Source: Streptomyces graminofaciens (GTDB lineage: Bacteria; Actinomycetota; Actinomycetes; Streptomycetales; Streptomycetaceae). From it: a stretch of 64,000 nucleotides of DNA. Below, one piece after another: positions 17,039 to 27,090 of this stretch (within the stretch, counting starts at the first letter, position 1; each line of letters begins with the position of its first letter). Where the stretch lies: contig NZ_AP018448.1 of assembly GCF_030294945.1 (NCBI RefSeq), forward strand, positions 1,860,001 to 1,924,000, read 5' to 3'. A program made the position numbers and the translations under genes. A model generated the notes under the pieces. That model worked only from the letters and a program-made list of their open reading frames with translations, ran no database searches and had not been told where the DNA came from.

Positions 17039-18160
17039 ATGTCTGTGAAGAGCCTCCGCCAGACGGTGCAGGGCCTCCTGCCGTCCCTGATGCCGGTGCG
17101 GTTCGTGGCCGAGGACGGTACACCGGTCGTCAAGCAGCCGGCCGACTACACCGAGCCCCCGGTCGAGACCCTGCGGGAGGCCTGGCGGCGAATGGTGCTG
17201 GGCCGCCGGTTCGACACCCAGGCGACCGCCCTCACCAAGCAGGGCCGCCTCGCGGTCTACCCGTCCAGCCGTGGTCAGGAGGCCTGCCAGATCGGCGCCG
17301 TCCTCGCGCTGCGCCCGGACGACTGGCTGTTCCCGACCTACCGCGACTCCGTCGCCCTGGTGACCCGCGACATCGACCCGGTCGAGGTACTGACCCTGCT
17401 GCGCGGCGACTGGCACTGCGGCTACGACCCCGCCGCCACCCGGGTCGCCCCCCAGTGCACCCCGCTGGCCACCCAGGTCCTGCACGCGACCGGCATGGCC
17501 GAGTCCCTGCGCCGCAAGGGCGAGGACGGCGTGGCGATGGCGCTCGTCGGGGACGGGGCGACCAGCGAGGGCGACTTCCACGAGGCGCTGAACTTCGCCG
17601 CCGTGTTCCGCGCGCCGGTGGTCTTCTTCGTGCAGAACAACAAGTACGCGATCTCCGTGCCGCTGGCCCGGCAGACCGCGGCGCCCGCCCTCGCCTACAA
17701 GGGCATCGGCTACGGAGTGCGCTCCGAGCAGGTCGACGGCAACGACCTGGTCGCGGTGCTGGCGGTGCTGACCGCGGCCGTCGAGCACGCCCGCGCCGGG
17801 AACGGCCCGGTCCTGGTCGAGGCGCACACGTACCGCATGGACGCGCACACCAACGCCGACGACGCCACCCGCTACCGGGAGGACGACGAGGTCGAGCAGT
17901 GGCGGTCCGCCGACCCGGTCGACCGGCTGGAGACGTATCTGCGCTCCCGCGGCGCGCTCACCGACGAGGACGTGGCGGCGCTGCGGGAGGAGGCCGAGGA
18001 GCTGGCGGCGCGGGTGCGTGCCGGCATGAACGCGGACTCCGTGCTGGATCCGCTGGAGCTGTTCGACCACGTCTACGCCGAGCCGACCCCGCAACTGCGC
18101 GAGCAGCGTGCCCAGTTGGCGGCCGAGCTCGCCGAAACCACCCAGGCCCAGGAGGACTGA
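17039..18160 (+). CDS. 2-oxoacid dehydrogenase E1 component, alpha subunit
   Basis: A 373-residue thiamine-diphosphate-binding subunit. The ThDP/Mg motif reads GDGATSEGDFHEALNFAAVF and ends in VQNN. Other family blocks are YPSSRGQEACQIG and TYRMDAHTNADDATRYR, the phosphorylation-loop-like region. It fits branched-chain 2-oxoacid dehydrogenase E1alpha more than pyruvate dehydrogenase. Together with E1beta it decarboxylates a 2-oxoacid and passes the acyl group to the E2 lipoyl arm. ATG 17039 is preferred over an in-frame GTG 9 nt upstream, but either is possible. Confidence 0.92.
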   Translation: MSVKSLRQTVQGLLPSLMPVRFVAEDGTPVVKQPADYTEPPVETLREAWRRMVLGRRFDTQATALTKQGRLAVYPSSRGQEACQIGAVLALRPDDWLFPTYRDSVALVTRDIDPVEVLTLLRGDWHCGYDPAATRVAPQCTPLATQVLHATGMAESLRRKGEDGVAMALVGDGATSEGDFHEALNFAAVFRAPVVFFVQNNKYAISVPLARQTAAPALAYKGIGYGVRSEQVDGNDLVAVLAVLTAAVEHARAGNGPVLVEAHTYRMDAHTNADDATRYREDDEVEQWRSADPVDRLETYLRSRGALTDEDVAALREEAEELAARVRAGMNADSVLDPLELFDHVYAEPTPQLREQRAQLAAELAETTQAQED

Positions 18161-18165
18161 CGACC

Positions 18166-19185
18166 ATGGCCAAGGTCACGATGGCGCAGGCGCTCAACAC
18201 CGCCCTGCGCGACGCGCTCAGCGAGGACGAACGGGTCCTCGTCTTCGGGGAGGACGTCGGCCCGCTCGGCGGCGTGTTCCGCATCACCGACGGGCTGACC
18301 CGCGACTTCGGCGAGCAGCGCTGCTTCGACACCCCGCTCGCGGAGGCCGGCATCGTCGGGCTCGCGGTCGGCATGGCGATGGGCGGCTTCCGGCCCGTGG
18401 TGGAGATGCAGTTCGACGCCTTCGCGTATCCGGCGTTCGAGCAGATCGCCTCGCATGTCGCCAAGCTGCGCAACCGCACCCGTGGGCGGATCAACCTGCC
18501 GATGGTGATCCGCGTCCCCTACGCCGGCGGGATCGGCGGGGTCGAGCACCACTGCGACTCCAGCGAGGCGTACTACGCGCACACGCCCGGCCTGAAGGTC
18601 GTCACGCCGGCCACGGCCGAGGACGCGTACTGGCTGCTGCGGGACGCGATCGCCGACCCCGACCCGGTGGTCTTCCTGGAGCCGAAGAAGCTGTACTGGT
18701 CGCGGGAGGACACCGACCTTCGGACCCGCGGGGCGCTGCCGTTCGGGCGGGCGGCGATCCGGCGGGCGGGGCGGGACGCCACCGTCGTCGCCTACGGCCC
18801 GTCGGTCCCGGTGGCCCTGGCCGCGGCCGAGGCAGCCGCCGAGGACGGGATCGAGCTGGAGGTCGTCGACCTGCGCACGCTGGTGCCCTTCGACGACGAG
18901 ACCGTCACCGAGTCGGTGCGCAGGACCGGGCGCTGCGTGGTCGTTCAGGAGGCCCAGGGCTTCGCCGGGGTCGGTGCGGAGATCGCCGCCCGGGTGCAGG
19001 AGCGCTGCTTCCACTCGCTGGCCGCGCCCGTGCTGCGGGTGGCCGGCTTCGACATCCCGTATCCGCCGCCGAAGCTGGAGCACGCGCATCTGCCCGGCGT
19101 CGACCGGATCCTCGACGCCGTCGACCGTCTGCAGTTCACGGACGAGCCCGACACCCGGCACCTGCTGAAGGGAGCGGTCGCATGA
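18166..19185 (+). CDS. 2-oxoacid dehydrogenase E1 component, beta subunit
   Basis: A 339-residue transketolase-like subunit. The N-terminal block FGEDVGPLGGVFRITDGL, the LAEAGIVGLAVGMAMGG region, GGIGGVEHHCDSSEAYYAH at the active site, and the C-terminal domain VQEAQGFAGVGAEIAARV are all present. It pairs with the E1alpha gene 5 nt upstream; GGAGGA precedes the start by about 10 nt. Its stop overlaps the E2 start (ATGA), so translation is coupled and subunits are probably made in fixed ratio. Confidence 0.93.
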   Translation: MAKVTMAQALNTALRDALSEDERVLVFGEDVGPLGGVFRITDGLTRDFGEQRCFDTPLAEAGIVGLAVGMAMGGFRPVVEMQFDAFAYPAFEQIASHVAKLRNRTRGRINLPMVIRVPYAGGIGGVEHHCDSSEAYYAHTPGLKVVTPATAEDAYWLLRDAIADPDPVVFLEPKKLYWSREDTDLRTRGALPFGRAAIRRAGRDATVVAYGPSVPVALAAAEAAAEDGIELEVVDLRTLVPFDDETVTESVRRTGRCVVVQEAQGFAGVGAEIAARVQERCFHSLAAPVLRVAGFDIPYPPPKLEHAHLPGVDRILDAVDRLQFTDEPDTRHLLKGAVA

Positions 19186-20570
19186 CCACCGCGACGCAGC
19201 ACGAGCAGCTGTTCAAGCTCCCCGACCTCGGCGAGGGCCTGACCGACGCGGAGATCGTCGAGTGGAAGGTCGCCGTCGGCGACACCGTGACGATCGACCA
19301 GATCGTGGTCGAGGTGGAGACCGCCAAGGCCGCGGTCGAGGTGCCGGTGCCGTACGCGGGCACGGTGCTGCGGCTGCACGCGGAGGCGGGTACGGCGCTG
19401 GGCGTGGGGGAACCGCTGATCACGGTGGGGGCGGGGGTGCCCGCGCCGGGACCCGCCGACGCCCCCGACGCCACCCCCGACGCCTCCGCCGAGCGCTACC
19501 GCGAGGAGGAGCGGGCCGGATCGGGCAACGTGCTGATCGGCTACGGCACCGGGCACGAACCGGCACCGCGCCGTCGCCGCCGACGCGCGGGGGCCGCCAC
19601 GGCGATCCCCGTGCCGTTGGTCGAGGCGGCGCCGGCGATCGAGGTGGCGCCGGCGATCGAGCCGCGCGCTCCCCGGGTCATCTCGCCCCTCGTGCGCAGG
19701 ATGGCCCGGGACCACGGGATCGACCTCACCGCGCTGGCGCCGTCGGGTCCCGCCGGGGTCGTCCTGCGCCGGGACGTGGAGCGGGCCGTCGCCCAGCACG
19801 CACCGGCCACGACGGAACCCGCACCGGTCCCCCGGCCGGAGCCCACACCCATGTCCCGACCCGAGCCCGCCTCCGACGGCCCCGTCCGCATCCCCCTGCG
19901 AGGCGTCCGCAAGGCCGTCGCGGACAAGCTCTCCCGCAGCCGGACCGAGATCCCCGACGCCACGACCTGGGTCGACGTGGACGCCACCGGACTGCTCCAG
20001 GCCAAGAAGGCGCTGGAGGCCGCCGAACCCGGCCGCCGCGTCGGGCTGTTGGCCCTGTTCGCCAGGATCTGTGTCGCCGGTCTGCGCCGCTACCCCGAGC
20101 TGAACTCGGCCGTCGACACCGAACGCCGGGAGATCCTGCGCTACGACGAGGTTCACCTGGGCTTCGCCGCCCAGACCGAACGCGGTCTGGTCGTCCCCGT
20201 CGTCCGCGACGCCCATCGGCTGACGACTGTCCAACTGGCCGCGGAACTCGCCAGGTTGACCGAGCTGGCCCGGACCGGAAGCCTTCCGCCCGACCGGCTG
20301 ACCGGCGGCACGTTCACCCTCAACAACTACGGCGTGTTCGGCGTCGACGGCTCCACGCCCATCATCAACCATCCGGAGGCGGCGCTCCTCGGCGTGGGCC
20401 GCATCGTCGACAAACCCTGGGTGGTGGACGGCGCGCTCACCGTCCGGAAGGTCACGCAGCTGTCGCTCAGCTTCGACCACCGCGTCTGCGACGGCGGAGT
20501 GGCCGGCGGCTTCCTGCGCTTCGTGGCCGACTGCGTGGAACGCCCGGCGATCCTCCTCGCCGACGTCTGA
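19182..20570 (+). CDS. 2-oxoacid dehydrogenase E2 component (dihydrolipoyl acyltransferase)
   Basis: A 462-residue E2 with three recognisable parts. The single lipoyl domain has the lipoylated Lys in VEVETAKAAVEVP. A peripheral-subunit binding domain follows a Pro/Ala/Arg-rich linker (ISPLVRRMARDHGIDLTALA). The C-terminal catalytic domain ends in the acyltransferase motif SFDHRVCDGG. It transfers the acyl group to CoA. No E3 (lipoamide dehydrogenase) is encoded nearby, so a shared one must be used. One lipoyl domain fits branched-chain or aryl-pyruvate complexes. Confidence 0.93.
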   Translation: MTTATQHEQLFKLPDLGEGLTDAEIVEWKVAVGDTVTIDQIVVEVETAKAAVEVPVPYAGTVLRLHAEAGTALGVGEPLITVGAGVPAPGPADAPDATPDASAERYREEERAGSGNVLIGYGTGHEPAPRRRRRRAGAATAIPVPLVEAAPAIEVAPAIEPRAPRVISPLVRRMARDHGIDLTALAPSGPAGVVLRRDVERAVAQHAPATTEPAPVPRPEPTPMSRPEPASDGPVRIPLRGVRKAVADKLSRSRTEIPDATTWVDVDATGLLQAKKALEAAEPGRRVGLLALFARICVAGLRRYPELNSAVDTERREILRYDEVHLGFAAQTERGLVVPVVRDAHRLTTVQLAAELARLTELARTGSLPPDRLTGGTFTLNNYGVFGVDGSTPIINHPEAALLGVGRIVDKPWVVDGALTVRKVTQLSLSFDHRVCDGGVAGGFLRFVADCVERPAILLADV

Positions 20571-20650
20571 CCCGACCCGCCTTCTCGCTGTGCCCCGTAA
20601 CTGGGCGCACTGCACCCATCCACCTACCGAACGTTCGGCCTGGAGTCTTC

Positions 20651-22369
20651 ATGTCCCCCGACCCGCATCCCGACTTCTACGCCCGCCACGCGGACCTGCT
20701 CGACCAGGCGGTGGCCCGCACGGCCGACCGCGGCTACTGGACGCCCTACCCGGAGGCCCCGAGCACCTCCGCGTACGGAGCCGGAGCGCCCGCCGCGGGC
20801 GAGGCGGCCTTCCGTGCCCTCCTCGACCGCCCCTTCCCGCTCGACGGGCACCCCACCACCGGCACCGTCCCCGCCACGGAGGTGTCGCCGTACGGCTTCC
20901 CCCTCGGCGTCAGCTACCCGCACCTGGCGCCCGAGGCCGCCATTGCGACGGCCAAGTCGGCCGCCTCCGCCTGGCGTTCCACTAGCCCCGACGTCCGGGC
21001 CGGAGTGGCGGCGGAGATCCTGGCCCGGCTGAACGCGGCGAGCTTCGAGATCGCGCACGCCGTCCAGCACACCACCGGCCAGCCCTTCGTGATGGCCTTC
21101 CAGGCGGGCGGGCCGCACGCCCAGGACCGCGGGCTGGAAGCGGTGGCGTACGCCTGGGAGGCGCAGCGGCGCCACCCGGCCACCGCCCGCTGGAGCAAGC
21201 CCCGCCGACGGGGCGGCCCCCTCGTCATGGACAAGACCTACACCCCGGTGGGCCGTGGTGTGTCCGTGCTCATCGCCTGCAACACCTTCCCGACCTGGAA
21301 CGGCTATCCGGGATTCTTCGCGAGCCTGGTCACGGGCAACCCGGTGATCGTCAAGCCGCACCGGCGGGCCGTGCTGCCGCTGGCGATCACCGTACGGATC
21401 GCCCGCGAGGTGCTGGCCGAGGCCGGTTTCGACCCGAACGTGGTGCTGCTGGCCGCCTCCCGCCCCGATGAGCGCACCGCTCCCGCCCTCGCCACCCATC
21501 CCGACGTGCGGATCGTGGACTTCACCGGTTCCAGCGAGTTCGGCGACTGGCTGGAGGACAACGCCCGCCAGGCCGTCGTACACACGGAGAAGGCGGGTCT
21601 GAACACCGTCGTCGTGGACTCCACGGACGACTACGCCGGACTGCTGCGCAACCTCGCGTTCTCCCTGTCGCTCTACAGCGGCCAGATGTGCACCACCCCG
21701 CAGAACCTCCTGGTGCCCCGGGACGGGTTCCCCACCGATCAAGGGCCGCGTACGGCGGACGAGTTCGCCGCCGATCTGGGCTCCGCGCTGGACGACCTGC
21801 TCGGCGACCCGGCCCGCGCCACCGCCACCCTCGGCGCGATCGTGAACGGCGGCGTCCTCGCACGTGTGGAGGAGGCGGCCGCCCTGGGCCGTACCGCCCG
21901 TCCCTCCCGTGCCGTGACGCACCCCGACCACCCGGACGCGGTCGTCCGCACCCCGCTGGTGGCCCTGCTCGACGCCGAGGCCGACGAGAAGACCTATACG
22001 AGCGAGTGGTTCGGGCCGGTCTCCTTCGTCATCGCCACCGACGACACCGCGCACTCCCTGCGCGTCCTGCACGACACCGTACGACGCCACGGCGCGCTCA
22101 CCGCCTGCGTGTACGCGACCGGCGAGGACGTCCTGACGGCCGCGCGGGAGACGGCCCTGGAGGCCGGCGTGCACCTGTCGGAGAACCTGACCGCCGACGT
22201 GTTCCCCAACCAGTCCGCCGCCTTCAGCGACTTCCACGGCACCTCGGCCAACCCGGCCGCCAACGCGACGCTGACCGACCCGGCGTTCGTCACCGGCCGC
22301 TTCGCCGTCCTCCAGTCCCGCCGCCACGCCCCCACCGAGGAGCACGAGGAGCACTCCGATGTCCGATGA
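20651..22369 (+). CDS. paaN: Phenylacetate degradation aldehyde dehydrogenase PaaN
   Basis: A 572-residue ring-opened-aldehyde dehydrogenase of the PaaN type. The catalytic Cys347 lies in SGQMCTTPQN and the general base Glu313 in TEKAGLNTVVVD. It contains the family block VQHTTGQPFVMAFQAGGPHAQDRGLE split over residues 136-165. It would oxidise the semialdehyde formed after hydrolytic opening of the oxepin-CoA ring. There is no MaoC-type hydratase domain fused to it, unlike E. coli PaaZ. The gene overlaps the paaJ start by 11 nt. It is the functional counterpart of the dead copy at 14680. Confidence 0.9.
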   Translation: MSPDPHPDFYARHADLLDQAVARTADRGYWTPYPEAPSTSAYGAGAPAAGEAAFRALLDRPFPLDGHPTTGTVPATEVSPYGFPLGVSYPHLAPEAAIATAKSAASAWRSTSPDVRAGVAAEILARLNAASFEIAHAVQHTTGQPFVMAFQAGGPHAQDRGLEAVAYAWEAQRRHPATARWSKPRRRGGPLVMDKTYTPVGRGVSVLIACNTFPTWNGYPGFFASLVTGNPVIVKPHRRAVLPLAITVRIAREVLAEAGFDPNVVLLAASRPDERTAPALATHPDVRIVDFTGSSEFGDWLEDNARQAVVHTEKAGLNTVVVDSTDDYAGLLRNLAFSLSLYSGQMCTTPQNLLVPRDGFPTDQGPRTADEFAADLGSALDDLLGDPARATATLGAIVNGGVLARVEEAAALGRTARPSRAVTHPDHPDAVVRTPLVALLDAEADEKTYTSEWFGPVSFVIATDDTAHSLRVLHDTVRRHGALTACVYATGEDVLTAARETALEAGVHLSENLTADVFPNQSAAFSDFHGTSANPAANATLTDPAFVTGRFAVLQSRRHAPTEEHEEHSDVR

Positions 22370-23540
22370 GGTCTATCTGATCGACGGGGCCCGCACCCCG
22401 CAGGGCCGCTACGGCGGTGCCCTGGCGTCCGTACGCCCCGACGACCTGGCCGCCCTCGTCGTCGGCGAGGCCGTGCGCCGCGCCGGGATCCCGGCCGACT
22501 CCGTGGACGAGGTGATCCTCGGAGCCGCGAACCAGGCCGGCGAGGACAACCGTGACGTCGCGCGGATGGCCGCACTGTTGGCCGGACTTCCGCACACCGT
22601 GCCCGGATACACCGTCAACCGGCTGTGCGCCTCGGGGCTCACGGCCGTCGCGTCGGCCGCGCAGACGGTACGGGCGGGTGAGGCCGAGGTGGTCGTGGCC
22701 GGCGGCGTCGAGTCGATGACCCGTGCGCCGTGGGTGATGGCCAAGCCCGGCACGCCCTGGGCCCGGCCCGGCGAGATCCACGACTCCTCGCTGGGCTGGC
22801 GCTTCACCAATCCTCGCTTCCCGGCGACGACCACCGTGTCGATGGGCGATACCGCGGAGGAGGTCGCCGCCCTGGACGGCATCACCCGCCTGGAGGCCGA
22901 CTCCTTCGCGCTGCGCAGCCACCGTCGCGCGGTGGCCGCGCAGTCGGCGGGCCGGTTCACGGCGGAGATCGTCCCGGTGCCCGTGGCGGACGGTGAGGTG
23001 ACCCAGGACGAAGGGCCGCGCCCGACCACCACGTTGGAGCGGCTCAGCAGCCTGCGCACCGCGTTCCGCCCGGGCGGCGTCGTCACCGCGGGCAACTCCT
23101 CGCCGCTGTCCGACGGGGCCGCCGCCCTGGTGGTGGCGAGCGGGGCGGCGGTGGAGCGGTTCGGGCTGACGCCCCGGGCCCGTGTCGTCACCGCCGCCTC
23201 GGCCGGGGTCGAGCCGCACCTGATGGGGCTCGGCCCGGTGCCGGCCACCGCCAAGGCCCTGGACCGGGCGGGCTGGACGGTCGACGACCTCGACGCGGTC
23301 GAACTCAACGAGGCCTTCGCCGTCCAGGCCCTGGCGGTCATACGCCGGCTGAAGCTCGACCCGGACCGCGTCAACGCCGACGGCGGCGCCATCGCCCTGG
23401 GCCACCCCCTGGGCTGCTCCGGCACCCGCGTCCTGCTCACCCTGCTGGGCCGCCTGGAGCGCGAGGGCGGCCGACGGGGCCTGGCCACCCTCTGCGTCGG
23501 GGTCGGACAGGGCGTGGCCATGCTCGTGGAGCGCGTATGA
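22359..23540 (+). CDS. paaJ: 3-oxoadipyl-CoA thiolase
   Basis: A 393-residue thiolase with Cys90 in VNRLCASGLTAV, the His block GGAIALGHPLGCSGTRVL, and the C-terminal Cys in LATLCVGVGQGVAM. The insertion GDNRDVARMAALLAGLP-type region and the GEDNRDVARM motif are typical of 3-oxoadipyl-CoA/PaaJ thiolases. In the paa pathway it cleaves 3-oxo-acyl-CoA intermediates to acetyl-CoA and succinyl-CoA. Start overlaps paaN by 11 nt and its stop overlaps paaF (ATGA). Confidence 0.92.
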   Translation: MSDEVYLIDGARTPQGRYGGALASVRPDDLAALVVGEAVRRAGIPADSVDEVILGAANQAGEDNRDVARMAALLAGLPHTVPGYTVNRLCASGLTAVASAAQTVRAGEAEVVVAGGVESMTRAPWVMAKPGTPWARPGEIHDSSLGWRFTNPRFPATTTVSMGDTAEEVAALDGITRLEADSFALRSHRRAVAAQSAGRFTAEIVPVPVADGEVTQDEGPRPTTTLERLSSLRTAFRPGGVVTAGNSSPLSDGAAALVVASGAAVERFGLTPRARVVTAASAGVEPHLMGLGPVPATAKALDRAGWTVDDLDAVELNEAFAVQALAVIRRLKLDPDRVNADGGAIALGHPLGCSGTRVLLTLLGRLEREGGRRGLATLCVGVGQGVAMLVERV

Positions 23541-24337
23541 ACGAGACAGCCGCGGACCACCCGTACGGGACGCCGTCGGTCGAGGAGCGCGAGCGCGTGT
23601 ACGAGACGCTGTCGGTCGAGGACCACGCCGACCGGGTGGTGGTCACCCTGCGCCGGCCCGCCGCCCGCAACGCCATCAACGGCCTGATGATCGCCGAACT
23701 GCACCGCGTGTGCGAGGACTTGGAGCGCACCCCGAGACTGCTGCTGCTCACCGGGCACGGCGGGGTCTTCGCCGGTGGCGCCGACATCGCGGAACTGCGC
23801 CGGCGCGGCCGGAACGAGGCACTGGAGGGGATCAACAGCCGCCTGTTCGAGCGGGTGCGGAGGCTGCCCCTGCCCACGATCGCCGCCGTGCCCGGCTGGG
23901 CGCTGGGCGGCGGGGCAGAGCTGGCGTACGCCTGCGACCTCAGGATCGCCGGGCCGGACGCGGTCTTCGGCAACCCCGAACCGGGGCTGGGCATCCTCGC
24001 CGCCGCCGGGGCGTGCTGGCGGCTGCGGGAACTGGTGGGCGAGTCGGTGGCCAAGCAGGTCCTGCTCGCCGGACGGAACCTCGACGCCGGGGCCGCGCTC
24101 GCCTGCGGCCTGGTCATGGACGTCGTACCGACGGACCGGCTGGTCGCCGAGGCGCACGCGGTGCTCGACCGGATGTCCCGTTCCTCGGCGCTCGCCCTGC
24201 GGCTCACCAAGCTCGTCACCGACGCCTCGGGGGCCCATCCCGTGGCCGACGACCTCGCCCAGGCGGTGCTCTTCGAGAGCCCGGACAAGGAGGAGCGCAT
24301 GACGCGGTTCCTGGAGAAGAAGGGAGGCCGGGCATGA
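23537..24337 (+). CDS. paaF: Enoyl-CoA hydratase (PaaF-like)
   Basis: A 266-residue crotonase-fold protein. The oxyanion-hole segments GHGGVFAGGADIAEL and PGWALGGGAELAYACDLRIAG are intact, and catalytic Glu residues occur in the NPEPGLGI segment. It would hydrate 2,3-dehydroadipyl-CoA to 3-hydroxyadipyl-CoA. Both ends overlap neighbours (paaJ and paaH) by 4 nt, so it is translationally coupled. About 30 residues precede the first strand, slightly longer than usual; an internal start is possible. Confidence 0.85.
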   Translation: MNETAADHPYGTPSVEERERVYETLSVEDHADRVVVTLRRPAARNAINGLMIAELHRVCEDLERTPRLLLLTGHGGVFAGGADIAELRRRGRNEALEGINSRLFERVRRLPLPTIAAVPGWALGGGAELAYACDLRIAGPDAVFGNPEPGLGILAAAGACWRLRELVGESVAKQVLLAGRNLDAGAALACGLVMDVVPTDRLVAEAHAVLDRMSRSSALALRLTKLVTDASGAHPVADDLAQAVLFESPDKEERMTRFLEKKGGRA

Positions 24338-25197
24338 GCTCGGCAGCAACAGCGCCCTCCGTGGTGGGGGTGATCGGCGGTGGACGCATGGGCGCCGGGA
24401 TCGCCCAGTCGTTCGCGGCCGCCGGGGCGCGCGTGGTCGTCGTGGAGCGCGACGGTTCGACGGCGTCCGCCGCTCTGGAGCGGATCGCCACGGGGCTTCG
24501 GCGGGCGGCCGAGCGCGGGACGCTCGCCGGGACGTCGGACCTCGACGTGCCGGACCGGGTGATCGCCGTGTCGTCGGTCGCCGAACTGCCCCACGAAGCG
24601 GATCTCGTCGTCGAGGCGGTCCCCGAGAACGCCGGGCTCAAGGCCGAGGTGCTCGCCGCCGCCGAGGGTGTCGTGCACGACGGATGTGTGCTGGCCAGCA
24701 ACACCAGCTCCCTGTCCGTCACCGAACTCGCCGCGGCTCTGCGGCATCCCGGGCGATTCCTGGGGATGCACTTCTTCAACCCCGTGCCCGTCTCCGCCCT
24801 CGTGGAACTGGTCCTGGCCCCCGACACCGGCGCGACGGCCCTCGACTCGGCGGTCCGCTGGACCCACGCCCTCGGCAAAGAGGACGTCGTCGTGAAGGAC
24901 TCCCCCGGGTTCGCCAGCAGCCGCCTCGGCCTCGCCCTCGGCCTTGAGGCGATCCGCATGGTCGAGGAAGGGGTCGCCGAGCCGGAGGCCATCGACAAGG
25001 CCATGTGCCTCGGCTATCGGCACCCGATGGGCCCGCTGCGGCTGACCGACGTCGTGGGACTCGACGTACGGCTCGCCATCGCCGACCACCTGCACTCGAC
25101 ACTCGGCGAACGCTTCGCGCCGCCAAGGCTGCTGCGAGAGAAGGTCGCCCGCGGTGAGCTGGGCCGCAAGACCGGTCAGGGGTTCTACCGATGGTGA
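24334..25197 (+). CDS. paaH: 3-hydroxyadipyl-CoA dehydrogenase
   Basis: A 287-residue 3-hydroxyacyl-CoA dehydrogenase. GVIGGGRMGAGIAQSFAAAG binds NAD, GMHFFNPVPVSALVELV holds the catalytic His, and HPMGPLRLTDVVGLDVRL is the C-terminal helical motif. Within the paa operon it should oxidise 3-hydroxyadipyl-CoA. Its start lies in an ATGA overlap with paaF and its end overlaps the paaG start by 7 nt. It is a paralogue of the IcmF-linked dehydrogenase at 11537, about half identical by eye. Confidence 0.92.
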   Translation: MSSAATAPSVVGVIGGGRMGAGIAQSFAAAGARVVVVERDGSTASAALERIATGLRRAAERGTLAGTSDLDVPDRVIAVSSVAELPHEADLVVEAVPENAGLKAEVLAAAEGVVHDGCVLASNTSSLSVTELAAALRHPGRFLGMHFFNPVPVSALVELVLAPDTGATALDSAVRWTHALGKEDVVVKDSPGFASSRLGLALGLEAIRMVEEGVAEPEAIDKAMCLGYRHPMGPLRLTDVVGLDVRLAIADHLHSTLGERFAPPRLLREKVARGELGRKTGQGFYRW

Positions 25198-26021
25198 ACG
25201 ACGGCGGCTCGACCCCGGCGGCGGACCGCTCGCACGGGGTGACGTACGAGGTCACCGACGGCGTCGCGGTCCTCGAACTGTGCGGTTCCGCGAGCGGCAA
25301 CGCGCTCGACGCGCACGTGCGCGGCGCGCTCCTGCTGGCCGCGCGGCGCCTGACCACGGACACCGCGCGCGGTGTCCGGGCGGCCCTGCTCACCGCGCGC
25401 GGCAAGCACTTCTGCGTCGGGCAGGACCTCCAGGAGCACGCCCGGTTGCTCGCCGACGCGCCGGCGAAGGCCTTCGCGAACATCCCCAACGACTACAACC
25501 CGCTGGTGAAGGAGCTCAGCGCGCTGCCCGTGCCGCTCGTCGTGGCCGTCGAGGGCGCCTGTGTCGGGGCCGGGCTGGGCATCGCGCTCTGCGCCGACGT
25601 GCGGGTCGCCGCCGAGGGAGCCCGGTTCGCGACCGCCTTCGGCGGCCTCGGGCTGGCCTCCGACTCCGGGGTCGCCCGCGCCCTGGTCCGGCAACTCGGC
25701 TCGTCTCGGACCGGCGGACTCATGCTGCTGGGCGACCGGTTCTCGGCGCAGGACGCCGCGGACTGGGGGCTGGTGCACCGCGTCGTACCGGACGGCCGGG
25801 CCGGCGCCGAAGGGCTCGCCCTCGCCCGTCGTCTCGCCGACGGCCCCACCGCCGCGTACCGGGAGACCAAGGCGCTGCTGCGGTCCGCGTCCGCCTCGAC
25901 GCTGCCGGCCGCTCTGGAACGCGAGGCCGTCGTGCAACGCCGGCTCGGCACCACCGGCGACCACCACGAGGCCGTCCGGGCCTTCCTGTCACGCCGTACC
26001 CCGGTCTTCCGCGGTCACTGA
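25191..26021 (+). CDS. paaG: Ring 1,2-epoxyphenylacetyl-CoA isomerase (PaaG-like)
   Basis: A 276-residue crotonase-superfamily isomerase. [15 protein letters not shown] and [20 protein letters not shown] form the CoA and oxyanion sites. Instead of hydratase Glu residues it has [14 protein letters not shown], where the Asp aligns with the catalytic Asp of PaaG isomerases. It converts the ring epoxide to the oxepin-CoA. This distinguishes it from the PaaF-like gene two positions upstream. It starts within the end of paaH. Confidence 0.87.
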   Translation: MVNDGGSTPAADRSHGVTYEVTDGVAVLELCGSASGNALDAHVRGALLLAARRLTTDTARGVRAALLTARGKHFCVGQDLQEHARLLADAPAKAFANIPNDYNPLVKELSALPVPLVVAVEGACVGAGLGIALCADVRVAAEGARFATAFGGLGLASDSGVARALVRQLGSSRTGGLMLLGDRFSAQDAADWGLVHRVVPDGRAGAEGLALARRLADGPTAAYRETKALLRSASASTLPAALEREAVVQRRLGTTGDHHEAVRAFLSRRTPVFRGH

Positions 26022-26097
26022 CCGGTCCGCCCCGCCGTCCAGCCCGCCCATCCGCCCACCGATCCCGAACCGACCACGACAGGACACCGCCGCCGTC

Positions 26098-27090
26098 ATG
26101 AACGTCATGGACAACCCCGCTTCAGCGCCCCCGGCGGCCTCGGGACCGTACGACCCCGAGGCCGCCTTCGAGGAGACCATCGCCCGGGACCAGCGCATCG
26201 AGCCCAGGGACTGGATGCCCGACGCCTACCGCGCCACGCTCGTCCGGCAGATCGCGCAGCACGCGCACTCGGAGATCATCGGCATGCAGCCGGAAGGCGA
26301 GTGGATCACCCGCGCGCCCTCCCTGCGCCGCAAGGCGATCCTCTTCGCCAAGGTCCAGGACGAGGCCGGGCACGGGCTCTACCTCTACTCCGCGGCCGAG
26401 ACGCTCGGCGCCGACCGCGCGGACCTGACCCGACGGCTGATCGACGGCCGCCAGAAGTACTCGTCCATCTTCAACTACCCCACCCGCACCTTCGCCGACG
26501 TGGGCGTCATCGGCTGGTTCGTGGACGGCGCGGCGATCTGCAACCAGGTCCCGCTGTGCCGCACCTCGTACGGCCCGTACGGACGAGCAATGGTCCGCGT
26601 CTGCAAGGAGGAGTCCTTCCACCAGCGGCAGGGCTACGAACTGCTGCTGACGATGATGCGCGGCACCGACGAGCAGCGGGCCATGGTGCAGGACGCCGTC
26701 GACCGCTGGTGGTGGCCGTCCCTGATGATGTTCGGTCCGCCCGACGACGACTCCCCCAACTCGGCGCGGTCCATGGCCTGGGGGATCAAGCGGCACAGCA
26801 ACGACCAGCTGCGGCAGCGCTTCGTCGACATGACCGTCCCACAGGCCGAGAAACTGGGCGTCACCCTGCCCGACCCCGAGCTGCGCTGGAACGAGGAGCG
26901 CGGCCACCACGACTTCGGCACCCCCGACTGGGAGGAGCTGAAGCGGGTCGTCTCCGGTGACGGGCCGTGCAACACCGAGCGGATCGCCCGCCGTCGCGCC
27001 GCCCACGAGGAGGGCGCCTGGGTACGGGAGGCCGCTGCCGCGTACGCCGCCAAGCAGGCCGTCCGCGCACGGGAAGGAGCGGCGGCATGA
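26098..27090 (+). CDS. paaA: Phenylacetyl-CoA epoxidase catalytic subunit PaaA
   Basis: A 330-residue di-iron monooxygenase subunit. The carboxylate/His ligands lie in [13 protein letters not shown] and in [16 protein letters not shown]; the [18 protein letters not shown] block is strongly conserved in PaaA. With PaaB, PaaC and reductase it epoxidises the aromatic ring of phenylacetyl-CoA using O2. ATG 26098 was taken as start; a second ATG three codons later is an alternative. It overlaps paaB by 4 nt. Confidence 0.95.
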   Translation: MNVMDNPASAPPAASGPYDPEAAFEETIARDQRIEPRDWMPDAYRATLVRQIAQHAHSEIIGMQPEGEWITRAPSLRRKAILFAKVQDEAGHGLYLYSAAETLGADRADLTRRLIDGRQKYSSIFNYPTRTFADVGVIGWFVDGAAICNQVPLCRTSYGPYGRAMVRVCKEESFHQRQGYELLLTMMRGTDEQRAMVQDAVDRWWWPSLMMFGPPDDDSPNSARSMAWGIKRHSNDQLRQRFVDMTVPQAEKLGVTLPDPELRWNEERGHHDFGTPDWEELKRVVSGDGPCNTERIARRRAAHEEGAWVREAAAAYAAKQAVRAREGAAA